This document shows, piece after piece, positions 1 through 6,138 of a DNA stretch of 6,138 bases. The stretch is from Deltaproteobacteria bacterium. Its GTDB lineage: Bacteria > Desulfobacterota > GWC2-55-46. Each line of letters begins with the position of its first letter. Within the stretch, counting starts at the first letter, position 1. The DNA is taken from positions 1 through 6,138 of the forward strand of contig JACPGA010000277.1 of the NCBI GenBank assembly GCA_016182705.1, in the 5' to 3' direction. The notes under the pieces were generated by a model that saw nothing but the letters and a program-made list of their open reading frames with translations, was not told where the DNA came from and searched no databases. Position numbers and translations under genes: made by a program.

Positions 1-2
1 AT

Positions 3-1322
3 GGCGGTGTGATTGCGGCCGGTTACGATACCGGACTCGATGAGCTGCGCAATTTGAGCCAGCACGCCGATCAGTTTCTGGTTGATCTGGAAACGCGCGA
101 ACGCGAACGCACCGGCATTAACACCCTCAAGGTGGGGTACAACAGGGTATTCGGCTATTATATCGAGATTACGAAGTCCAACATCGCCAACGCCCCTGAC
201 GACTACATAAGAAAGCAGACCCTTGTCAACGCCGAGCGGTTCATAACCCCGCAGTTGAAAGAGTGGGAAGAGAAGATTTTAGGGGCCGAGGAAAAGGCCC
301 TGAAAATAGAGGCCCAGCTCTTTAACGGAATCATCGACGCTCTCAAGGCCCATGGGCGCAGGGTGCAGCAGACGGCCGGCTCCATCGCCGTGCTCGACTG
401 CCTGCTGTCGCTTGGAGATGCCGCACGGGAGCTCGATTATATAAGGCCCCTCGTGGCCGAAGGCGACGGAATAGAGATAGAGGGCGGAAGGCACCCTGTT
501 GTCGAGGCAAATTCAAGGGAGTTCGTCTCAAACGATCTCAAGCTCGGGGAAGACAGGGTCATCATACTTACATGGCCGAACATGGCCGGTAAATCAACTT
601 ATTTAAGGCAGAACGCCTTGATAGTCCTCATGGCGCAGATAGGCTCTTTCGTCCCGGCCTCAAGGGCCGCCATCGGCGCGGTTGACAGGATATTCACCAG
701 GGTCGGCGCGTCAGACGACCTTTCCAGGGGGCAATCGACCTTCATGGTCGAGATGAGCGAGACGGCGAACATCCTCAACAACGCAACCTCAAAAGGCTTT
801 GTGATACTCGACGAGATAGGCAGGGGCACGTCGACCTTTGACGGGCTTTCCATTGCCTGGGCCGTTGTCGAGCATATTCTCGACAAAATAGGCGCGAAAA
901 CGCTGTTCGCGACGCATTACCACGAGCTCACAGAGCTTTCCTTGACAAAGGAAAGAGTCAAAAATTATAATATGGCCGTAAAGGAATGGGACGACAGGAT
1001 AATCTTTTTGAGGAAGGTCCTGCCCGGAGGAAGCAGCAGGAGCTACGGCATTCAGGTGGCAAGGCTTGCCGGGATACCCACAGAAGTCATCTCAAGGTCA
1101 AAAGAGATATTGAGGAACCTGGAGACAGGCGAGCTCAACGAGGCAGGCATGCCCAAGCTCGCGGCCAGGGACGGCCGGAGCTTCGATACCGGGCAGCTGA
1201 GCCTGCTTGCCGGGGACAGAGACCCGGTGCATGACGAGCTCAAGAGCATCGACCTGGACAGGATGACCCCGCTCGAGGCATTGACCGCGCTGCATAAAAT
1301 GAAGGAGCTCCTTAAGAATTGA
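3..1322 (+). CDS. mutS: DNA mismatch repair protein MutS, C-terminal half (5' truncated by window edge)
   Basis: MutS binds base mismatches and small loops as a clamp dimer and uses ATP to recruit MutL. The frame is open to the left edge, so about 439 C-terminal residues are present of a protein usually about 850-900 long; the mismatch-binding and connector domains lie outside. Visible in order: end of the core/clamp region (LKVGYNRVFGYYIEI, then RKQTLVNAERFITPQLKEWE), the ATPase domain with Walker A at 570-599 (reads TWPNMAGKST), the STFMVEM signature near 735-755, Walker B ILDEIGRGTSTFDG near 804-842, the ATHYHEL switch near 909-929, then the SYGIQVARLAGIP helix-turn-helix dimerisation segment and a normal C-terminus. 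Odd points: the first Walker A glycine is Trp (TGG, 573-575), which would be expected to impair nucleotide binding, and codon use changes near 115-145. Family identity is certain; whether this copy is functional is doubtful as written. The ATG at base 1 is in another frame and stops at once. Confidence 0.97.
   Translation, partial: GGVIAAGYDTGLDELRNLSQHADQFLVDLETRERERTGINTLKVGYNRVFGYYIEITKSNIANAPDDYIRKQTLVNAERFITPQLKEWEEKILGAEEKALKIEAQLFNGIIDALKAHGRRVQQTAGSIAVLDCLLSLGDAARELDYIRPLVAEGDGIEIEGGRHPVVEANSREFVSNDLKLGEDRVIILTWPNMAGKSTYLRQNALIVLMAQIGSFVPASRAAIGAVDRIFTRVGASDDLSRGQSTFMVEMSETANILNNATSKGFVILDEIGRGTSTFDGLSIAWAVVEHILDKIGAKTLFATHYHELTELSLTKERVKNYNMAVKEWDDRIIFLRKVLPGGSSRSYGIQVARLAGIPTEVISRSKEILRNLETGELNEAGMPKLAARDGRSFDTGQLSLLAGDRDPVHDELKSIDLDRMTPLEALTALHKMKELLKN
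1302..1313 (+). promoter_or_regulatory. Shine-Dalgarno of the amidase gene inside a 12-bp perfect palindrome
   Basis: AAGGAGCTCCTT is a perfect inverted repeat lying in the last codons of mutS. Its left half, AAGGAG (1302-1307), is the only strong ribosome-binding sequence upstream of the TTG start at 1319, with 11 nt between, slightly longer than ideal. The right half could pair with it in the mRNA (4-bp stem, AGCT loop), so the site might be partly masked until ribosomes finishing mutS open it. The ribosome-binding role is likely; the masking is inference, and the palindrome may be chance because it also encodes conserved-looking KELL residues of MutS. Confidence 0.5.
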
Positions 1323-2557
1323 AGCATCGAGCGCTAATCAGGCCCTTGTTACTTATATTCGTTCTGGCCCTCTTTCTGATGAGCGCCGGAACTGCCGGCG
1401 CGGCTGCCCCTAAGAAGGCTGTCGTAACCGGCATAAAGCACTGGTCTACCCCTGCCTATACGAGGATAGTCATAGAGCTGAGCCGCAAGGCTGAGTTCAG
1501 CCACAGGCTCCTGAAGCAGGACCCTCTCATAAACATGGAATGGAGAAGGCTGTATATAGACCTCTCCAACGCGAGCCTCTCCTCTAAGATGCGCAAAGCC
1601 ATACCCATAAACGACGGCTTGCTCAAGGCCGCCCGCGCGGGCCAGTACGACCCAGGCACGGTGCGCGTCGTACTGGATATCGAGTCTATCGAGGACTTCA
1701 AGATATTCCCGCTTTCAGACCCTTACCGCATAGTCATAGACGTAACCGGAGAGAAGAAGGTGGCAACGGCCCCGGCCCAGCCCATAAGGGACAGCTCCGG
1801 CAAGGAAGTACCGCAGATAAGGCAGACACCGGCCTCTGTCGTTCCGGTTGATACTTCCCTTATCCAGCAGCTCGGCCTCAAGGTGAACACGATTGTCCTG
1901 GACCCGGGCCACGGCGGAAAAGACCCGGGAGCCGTTGGAAAAAACGGGCTCAAGGAAAAGGACGTTACCCTGAAGCTCGCAAGGATGCTCAGGGAAAAAC
2001 TGACCGTGGACGCCGGGGCAAAGATAATACTCACCAGGGACTCGGACGTCTTTATCCCGCTTGAGGAAAGGACAGCCATAGCCAACAGCAAGGACGCCGA
2101 CCTTTTCGTCTCGATACACATTAACGCGTCCCCAAGAAGGGCAGCAACGGGCATAGAGACCTACATCCTGAGCCTTTCCAATAACGAAGAGGCCAGGAGG
2201 GTTGCGGCCCGTGAGAACGCCACTTCCACAAGGTCGGTAAGCGACCTTGAGTTCATACTGAACGACCTAATAAAGACCGCCAAGACCAACGACTCGGCAA
2301 GGCTGGCGACAGTCGTGCAGGACAACCTCGTTTCCGGGCTCAGGAAAAAATTCGACAGCATAAGGAGCAACGGCGTCAAAGGCGCGCCGTTCTATGTCCT
2401 CGTGGGCACCAAGATGCCTGCCGTCCTGGTCGAAGTCTCCTTCATCAGCAACCCCGAAGCGGAAGAACGGCTCAAGGATGAGGATTACCTCAGAGAAGTC
2501 GTGGAAGGCATAGCCTCAGGGATAATGCTTTACATGAACGGGCCGGGTTCGGTCTAA
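1319..2557 (+). CDS. amiC: N-acetylmuramoyl-L-alanine amidase, AMIN + Amidase_3, exported (AmiC/AmiB type)
   Basis: A zinc hydrolase that cuts the amide bond between N-acetylmuramic acid and L-alanine in peptidoglycan; in the family it splits septal wall during daughter-cell separation. The 412 residues show a signal peptide (basic KHRALIR, hydrophobic core about 9-24, small-residue cleavage region about 25-30), an AMIN domain about 35-145 that targets the septum or wall, a Pro/Ser-containing linker about 148-185, and an Amidase_3 domain 190-406. Zinc ligands and catalytic residues are in place: H198 in DPGHGG, E213 in LKEKD, H267 in SIHINA, E372 in VLVEVSFISN. Between H267 and E372 is a helical, charged insertion (about 286-345) like the regulatory helix of E. 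coli AmiB/AmiC that LytM factors such as EnvC/NlpD displace; regulation of that kind here is inferred. The TTG start at 1319 overlaps the mutS stop (TTGA), keeps the whole signal peptide, and has AAGGAG upstream; the next ATG would cut into the signal peptide. Confidence 0.95.
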   Translation: MKHRALIRPLLLIFVLALFLMSAGTAGAAAPKKAVVTGIKHWSTPAYTRIVIELSRKAEFSHRLLKQDPLINMEWRRLYIDLSNASLSSKMRKAIPINDGLLKAARAGQYDPGTVRVVLDIESIEDFKIFPLSDPYRIVIDVTGEKKVATAPAQPIRDSSGKEVPQIRQTPASVVPVDTSLIQQLGLKVNTIVLDPGHGGKDPGAVGKNGLKEKDVTLKLARMLREKLTVDAGAKIILTRDSDVFIPLEERTAIANSKDADLFVSIHINASPRRAATGIETYILSLSNNEEARRVAARENATSTRSVSDLEFILNDLIKTAKTNDSARLATVVQDNLVSGLRKKFDSIRSNGVKGAPFYVLVGTKMPAVLVEVSFISNPEAEERLKDEDYLREVVEGIASGIMLYMNGPGSV

Positions 2558-2560
2558 AGA

Positions 2561-4795
2561 ATGCATAACGCGATACTCGAAACACTTAAAAAGGCGAATA
2601 CCCCTGTAACGCCTCTCGTAAAGGAGACCCTTTCCTCGAAGGAAGCGGCCCTGCGCTCTCTGCACCTTTCCGGCTCGTCGGGCCGCGAGATATGCACCTC
2701 TTACACTGAGCTCATCGACAACCTCCTGAAGGCCCTGTTCCTGTTCAAGTCAGAGGAGCTTGGCTGCGATGACAATATGGCGCTTGTGGCCCTCGGAGGC
2801 TACGGCAGAGGAGAGCTTAACGTCCGCTCTGATATCGACCTCATGCTTCTTCACAAGGGCCGCATCACGAAAGAGATCGAAGAGCTCACACAGCAGCTCC
2901 TGTACATCCTCTGGGACACTGGCCTTGACCTGGGTTTTTCAATAAGGTCGGTAGCGGAGTCTATCCAGCTCGCCAAGGACGACCTCAAGACCATGACGGC
3001 CCTGCTGGACGCGCGTTTCATATTCGGCGACAGGCAGCTTTACGACTCGCTTCACAAGAACATAAGGAAGCAGCTTTTCAACACGGCCCGCACGCAGGCT
3101 TTTATAAACGATAAAATCGAAGAAACAAGGCAGAGGCACGCCAGATTCGGCGGCTCGGTCTACATACTCGAGCCTAACGTGAAGGAAGGGGAGGGGGGCC
3201 TTCGCGACCTGCACACGGCCATGTGGGCCCTCAAGGCAAAGGACGGCAAAACCTTCGAGCCGTTCTCACTCGGCCTCATAAACGCGGCGGGCAGGAAGTC
3301 CCTCGAGGCCTCGCTTGACTACATACTCTGGGTCAGGAACGAACTTCACTTCGGAGCCGGGAGGAAGGCTGACCAGCTCACGTTCGACCATCAGGAAAGA
3401 ATAGCCGCCCTCCTGGGCTTTCAGAACACCGACAAGTCGCTCGCGGTCGAGGCGTTCATGCAGAGGTACTACCGCCACGCCTCGAACCTCAACTACTACT
3501 CGAACCTCATCATGTCGAGGGCGCTGCACAGGGACACGAAAAAAATATCCCTCTGGCCCGGCAAGAAGGTGCGCGTTGACAAGAACTTTCATATAGCAGA
3601 TGGCGTACTCTCGGCAAAGTCCAGGGACACGGTAAAGGACGACCCGGTAGCCGCCATGAAGGCTTTTGAGTACTCGCAGTCTTTTGACGTCGAGATAGAC
3701 CAGGCCACGAAAGACCAGATACTCGAGCACATAGAGAACGCGGACGAAGGCTTCAGAAATTCCCGGGACGCCTCGGACTATTTCTTTAAAATCCTGCGCG
3801 GAAAAAACGTATACAAGACCCTCGCCGAGATGGCCAGGCTCCGCTTCCTCGACAGCTACATACCCGAGTTCGAGGAGATAAGCTGCAAGGTCCAGCACGA
3901 CCTCTACCACGTGTACACCGTGGACGCCCACACGCTTTTCGCTGTCCGCGAGATCGAAAGGCTCAGGGGCTCGTACAAGGCTGACTTCTCGCTTCTTTCA
4001 AACCTGTTCGAGGAGATGCCAAACCCGGAGATACTCTATCTTTCCGTCCTTTTCCACGACATAGGCAAGGCGCACGGCAAGGGGCACGCGGAAAAAGGCG
4101 CGGAGATGGTCCCCGGGATATGCAGGAGGCTTCACATGTCGGAGGATGACACGAACCTCATAAAGTTCGCCGTCAAGAACCACCTCCTCTTGGCCAACAC
4201 CGCCCAGTACAGGGACCTGCACGACGACAAGCTCATAATCGAGTTCGCCAAAACGATTGGCGACATCGAAAGGCTCAACCTCCTGTACCTCCTGACTTTC
4301 GCGGACGTGCGCGCCGTGGGCCCTGACGTATGGAGCCAGTGGAAGGGCGCGCTTTTTCAGGAGCTGTACTTCAAGGCCATCACGGTACTGGAGCGAGGCA
4401 CGTTCGAGGCTGAGGAAGCTGACGTGAAGCTCAGGAGGATAAAGGACAGGGTGGCATCTCTCCTCAAGCCTGACGGCATTGACGAGCTGACAGTTGACGA
4501 ATATTTCAAGCTGCTGCCCATGCGCTATTTCCTTTCAAACAGCCCGGACTACATTTCGGAACATATAAAGATACTCCGGGACTTCGGCAACGGCCCGTAC
4601 TCGATGAAAGTCCGGCAGGACACTTTCAGGGAGTACACCGAGATAATCATGTGCACTCATGACGTGCACGGCCTCTTTTCGATGATAACCGGCGTCATGG
4701 CCGCCAACGGGGTCAATATACTCGGCGCGCAGATAAACACCCTCAAGAACGGCGTGGCCCTCGATATCCTTCAGGTGAACAGCCCGGCAGGGTAG
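2561..4795 (+). CDS. glnD: PII uridylyltransferase/uridylyl-removing enzyme GlnD, up to an in-frame amber stop after ACT1
   Basis: GlnD uridylylates PII proteins (GlnB/GlnK) when glutamine is low and removes UMP when glutamine is high, in the cytoplasm. This part holds 744 residues. The nucleotidyltransferase domain has GGYGRGEL at 79-86 and metal-binding D91 and D93 in SDIDLMLL; the GlnD-specific region includes EGGLRDLHTAMW (211-222). The HD domain for UMP removal has H457 in VDAHT, H499-D500 in LFHDIGKA, H509 and H541. ADVRAVGPDVW (581-591) is typical of the family. ACT1 spans about 692-740. Then TAG at 4793-4795 interrupts a frame that otherwise continues intact to TGA at 5216-5218, giving 885 codons, a normal GlnD length. 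As written, both catalytic domains are made but ACT2, half of the glutamine-sensing module, is lost. The start ATG lies 3 nt after the amidase stop with no clear Shine-Dalgarno, so translation is probably coupled. Family identity is sure; the functional state is open. Confidence 0.95.
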   Translation: MHNAILETLKKANTPVTPLVKETLSSKEAALRSLHLSGSSGREICTSYTELIDNLLKALFLFKSEELGCDDNMALVALGGYGRGELNVRSDIDLMLLHKGRITKEIEELTQQLLYILWDTGLDLGFSIRSVAESIQLAKDDLKTMTALLDARFIFGDRQLYDSLHKNIRKQLFNTARTQAFINDKIEETRQRHARFGGSVYILEPNVKEGEGGLRDLHTAMWALKAKDGKTFEPFSLGLINAAGRKSLEASLDYILWVRNELHFGAGRKADQLTFDHQERIAALLGFQNTDKSLAVEAFMQRYYRHASNLNYYSNLIMSRALHRDTKKISLWPGKKVRVDKNFHIADGVLSAKSRDTVKDDPVAAMKAFEYSQSFDVEIDQATKDQILEHIENADEGFRNSRDASDYFFKILRGKNVYKTLAEMARLRFLDSYIPEFEEISCKVQHDLYHVYTVDAHTLFAVREIERLRGSYKADFSLLSNLFEEMPNPEILYLSVLFHDIGKAHGKGHAEKGAEMVPGICRRLHMSEDDTNLIKFAVKNHLLLANTAQYRDLHDDKLIIEFAKTIGDIERLNLLYLLTFADVRAVGPDVWSQWKGALFQELYFKAITVLERGTFEAEEADVKLRRIKDRVASLLKPDGIDELTVDEYFKLLPMRYFLSNSPDYISEHIKILRDFGNGPYSMKVRQDTFREYTEIIMCTHDVHGLFSMITGVMAANGVNILGAQINTLKNGVALDILQVNSPAG
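4793..4795 (+). other. In-frame amber codon interrupting glnD
   Basis: Codon 745 of the glnD frame is TAG, between NSPAG and YITEEGKLKKIEADL. Sequence on both sides aligns in one frame with typical GlnD, so there is no frameshift. In E. coli GlnD I recall PDGSPL at this place, which would put Ser here (TCG to TAG is one base); GAG, CAG, AAG or TAC are also one base away. xerD in this window ends naturally with TAG, so TAG is not globally reassigned. No clear stem-loop follows the codon. Confidence 0.9.
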
Positions 4796-5218
4796 TACAT
4801 AACAGAAGAGGGGAAGCTCAAGAAAATAGAGGCCGACCTCGCGGACGTAGTGACAGGCAAGGTGAAGGTAGACTCTCTCGTGAAAAAGAGGAAGCAGCCC
4901 TCCATCCTTGATCTGAAAGCCAAGCCCCGCGTGAGAACGACCGTGCAGATAGACAACGAGGTCTCTGACGCGTACACCGTTCTCGACATACATACCCAGA
5001 ACAGGATAGGCCTGCTGTACGATATAACGAGCACTCTCGCTGGCCTCGGGCTTTACATCTACATAGCGAAAATCTCGACCAAAGGCGACGAGGCGGCGGA
5101 CATCTTCTACGTAAAAGACATTTTCTGCCAGAAGATATTCTACAAAGAACGGCTGAATGAGATAGCCGACACCATCTACAACGTGCTGGCCGGGCCAGGG
5201 CCGGAAAAGTCTAAATGA
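4796..5218 (+). pseudogene. glnD: GlnD C-terminal remainder: end of the inter-ACT linker and ACT2 domain
   Basis: This is the same reading frame as the upstream glnD part, 140 codons before TGA. It covers the linker between ACT domains (KPRVRTTVQIDNEVSD, a typical GlnD signature just before ACT2) and ACT2 itself (YTVLDIHTQNRIGLLYDIT, GLYIYIAKIST, ADIFYVKD). ACT domains of GlnD bind glutamine and switch the enzyme between its two activities. Codon use matches the upstream part and there is no second stop or frameshift, so this is either a very recent lesion, readthrough, or a base-call error rather than a decayed gene. A separate start is unlikely: the first in-frame candidate is GTG at 4850 without a Shine-Dalgarno, and it would start inside the linker. 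Cys at codon 856 (TGC, 5126-5128) stands where I expect Gly in KDIFGQKI. The end overlaps the xerD start, so coupling to xerD relies on ribosomes getting this far. Confidence 0.85.
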
Positions 5219-6108
5219 ACGAACACGGCCACATAGGGGAGTACCTTGACTATGTGGTCGTGGAAAAAGGGCTCTCGCTCAATACCCGGGATTCGTATAA
5301 AAGAGACCTCGATGGGTTTGCCAGCTGGCTTGAAAACATCGGCGCGTCCCTCGCGACAGCTTCGCCAGCGGAAGTAAGCTCATATCTCAAGCACCTCAAG
5401 GACAAGGGCCATTCAGCCAGGAGCTACACGAGGGCGCTCATATCCCTTCGCGGGTTTTACAAGTTCCTGCTGAAAAAAGGAAAGATCTCCGCCTCTCCAT
5501 GCTCTTCCATTGATATTCCCAGGGTCCAACGCAAGCTGCCTGAATTCCTTTCATTCGAGGAAGTCGAATCTCTCATCTCAGCCCCTCAAGATAACACCCC
5601 GTTAGGCCTCCGTGACAGGGCCATGCTCGAGACGCTCTACGCAACAGGCTTGAGGGTCTCGGAGCTGACCACGCTCAAGCTCAACGACATAAACCTGCAG
5701 GTAGGGTGGCTCACCGCCTTCGGCAAGGGCTCCAAGGAAAGGATAGTGCCGCTGGGAGAGGCTGCCATGAGCTGGCTTAAAAAGTACATGGACGAGGGCA
5801 GGGCGGCAATCCTCAAAAAAAAGACTTCCAAAACTTTGTTCGTGACAGCCAGGGGAAGCGGGATGACCAGGCAGAACTTCTGGGTTTTAATGAAGCTTTA
5901 CGCGTTGAAGGCCGGGATAGACACGAAGAAGATAAAGCCGCATATAGGGCGCCACTCGTTTGCCACGCACCTGCTGGAGGGCGGGGCAGACCTCAGGATA
6001 GTTCAGGCCATGCTGGGGCACGCCGACATATCGACCACCCAGATATATACCCATGTCACAAATGAACGGCTAAGGAAGATCCACAAGAAGAACCACCCGA
6101 GAGGATAG
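5215..6108 (+). CDS. xerD: Site-specific tyrosine recombinase XerD
   Basis: XerD works with XerC and FtsK at the dif site to resolve chromosome dimers before division. At 297 residues it has the usual Xer length. The N-terminal SAM-like core-binding domain spans about 1-90 (GLSLNTRDSYKRDL near 19-32) and the catalytic domain about 108-290. Catalytic residues are all present: R147 in ATGLRVSEL, K171 in GKGSKERIVPLG, H243 and R246 in PHIGRH, H269 in MLGH, and the nucleophile Y278 in STTQIYTHV. It ends with the typical HPRG. The odd point is Gly245, where HxLRH normally has Leu. The ATG overlaps the glnD TGA (ATGA) with only a weak GGAAAAG upstream, so translation is probably coupled to glnD, and the amber stop there could lower its expression. 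XerD is preferred over XerC because of its place after glnD and the STTQIYTHV and HPRG features; XerC or another Xer paralog remains possible. Confidence 0.9.
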   Translation: MNEHGHIGEYLDYVVVEKGLSLNTRDSYKRDLDGFASWLENIGASLATASPAEVSSYLKHLKDKGHSARSYTRALISLRGFYKFLLKKGKISASPCSSIDIPRVQRKLPEFLSFEEVESLISAPQDNTPLGLRDRAMLETLYATGLRVSELTTLKLNDINLQVGWLTAFGKGSKERIVPLGEAAMSWLKKYMDEGRAAILKKKTSKTLFVTARGSGMTRQNFWVLMKLYALKAGIDTKKIKPHIGRHSFATHLLEGGADLRIVQAMLGHADISTTQIYTHVTNERLRKIHKKNHPRG

Positions 6109-6138
6109 GGAGAAAAGCTTTTAGAAACGAACTATTGC
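6109..6138. other. Short 3' tail after xerD, no gene assignable
   Basis: About 30 bases remain. AGGGAG (6107-6112), overlapping the xerD stop, could be a ribosome-binding site for a following gene, and AAAAGCTTTT (6113-6122) is a 10-bp palindrome. It lacks a GC stem and a U-tract, so it is not a recognisable terminator. No ATG is present; a TTG at 6135 is too close to the edge to judge. Confidence 0.3.

Noticed and set aside
1..12. ATG at position 1 as a gene start
   Set aside because: That frame reads only three codons before TGA; mutS is in another frame and enters from outside the window.
986..1234. Alternative-frame + strand open frame within mutS
   Set aside because: It overlaps the conserved MutS C-terminal region and its composition is that of an out-of-frame shadow.
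3266..3931. Long antisense open frame (221 codons) inside glnD
   Set aside because: It lies opposite a strongly conserved GlnD region, has no recognisable motif, and is explained by the GC-rich, biased codon use of the + strand gene.
4793..4850. Pyrrolysine insertion or a recoding stem-loop after TAG
   Set aside because: No convincing hairpin follows the codon, xerD ends with TAG as a normal stop, and GlnD has no known pyrrolysine; kept only as a low-probability alternative.
4535..4993. Antisense open frame (152 codons) spanning the amber codon
   Set aside because: No family features; it is the reverse of conserved GlnD ACT1 and linker coding sequence.
4850..5218. Independent small gene starting at GTG 4850
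   Set aside because: It is in the glnD frame, starts within the inter-ACT linker, has no ribosome-binding site, and homology to GlnD extends upstream of it to the amber codon.
6113..6122. AAAAGCTTTT palindrome as a transcription terminator
   Set aside because: It has no GC-rich stem and no following T-run, and perfect 10-bp AT-rich palindromes of this kind are common by chance.

Overview
The window is a gene-dense stretch of bacterial chromosome, entirely on the + strand: a 5'-truncated mutS, a periplasmic N-acetylmuramoyl-L-alanine amidase (amiC type), glnD with an in-frame amber stop, and xerD. The order mutS - amidase - glnD - xerD is, from memory, the arrangement seen in Geobacter and related Deltaproteobacteria (Desulfobacterota). 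The protein sequences fit that group, as does the codon use: moderately high GC, many AGG (Arg) and ATA (Ile) codons, and GAC over GAT. A Nitrospirota-like lineage cannot be excluded. The short length and several isolated substitutions at conserved sites would suit a metagenomic contig, but the sequence does not prove this.

Layout. Positions 3-1322 carry the C-terminal half of MutS (clamp, ATPase and helix-turn-helix regions). Its TGA overlaps the TTG start of the amidase (1319-2557). After a 3-nt gap glnD begins at 2561. Its frame runs to 5218 and is interrupted once, by TAG at 4793-4795, between the two ACT domains. The glnD TGA overlaps the ATG of xerD (5215-6108). Only about 30 bases follow xerD. 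There is no intergenic gap over 30 bases, and I see no internal promoter, terminator, RNA gene, mobile element or CRISPR array. The four genes look like one translationally coupled operon.

Roles. MutS repairs replication mismatches. The amidase splits septal peptidoglycan so daughter cells can separate, and XerD (with XerC) resolves chromosome dimers at division. GlnD senses glutamine and sets the uridylylation state of PII proteins. The shared theme is replication and division housekeeping, with a nitrogen sensor placed between.

I did not find a new biological system. What deserves a second look is a cluster of lesions in otherwise well-preserved genes. The first Walker A glycine of MutS is Trp. 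glnD has an amber codon, and the GlnD ACT2 domain has Cys where I expect Gly. XerD has HIGRH instead of the usual HxLRH. Several of these can be explained by single G-to-T type transversions. In addition, the first ~120 bases of the mutS fragment look different in codon use and protein character from the rest, as if mosaic or chimeric.
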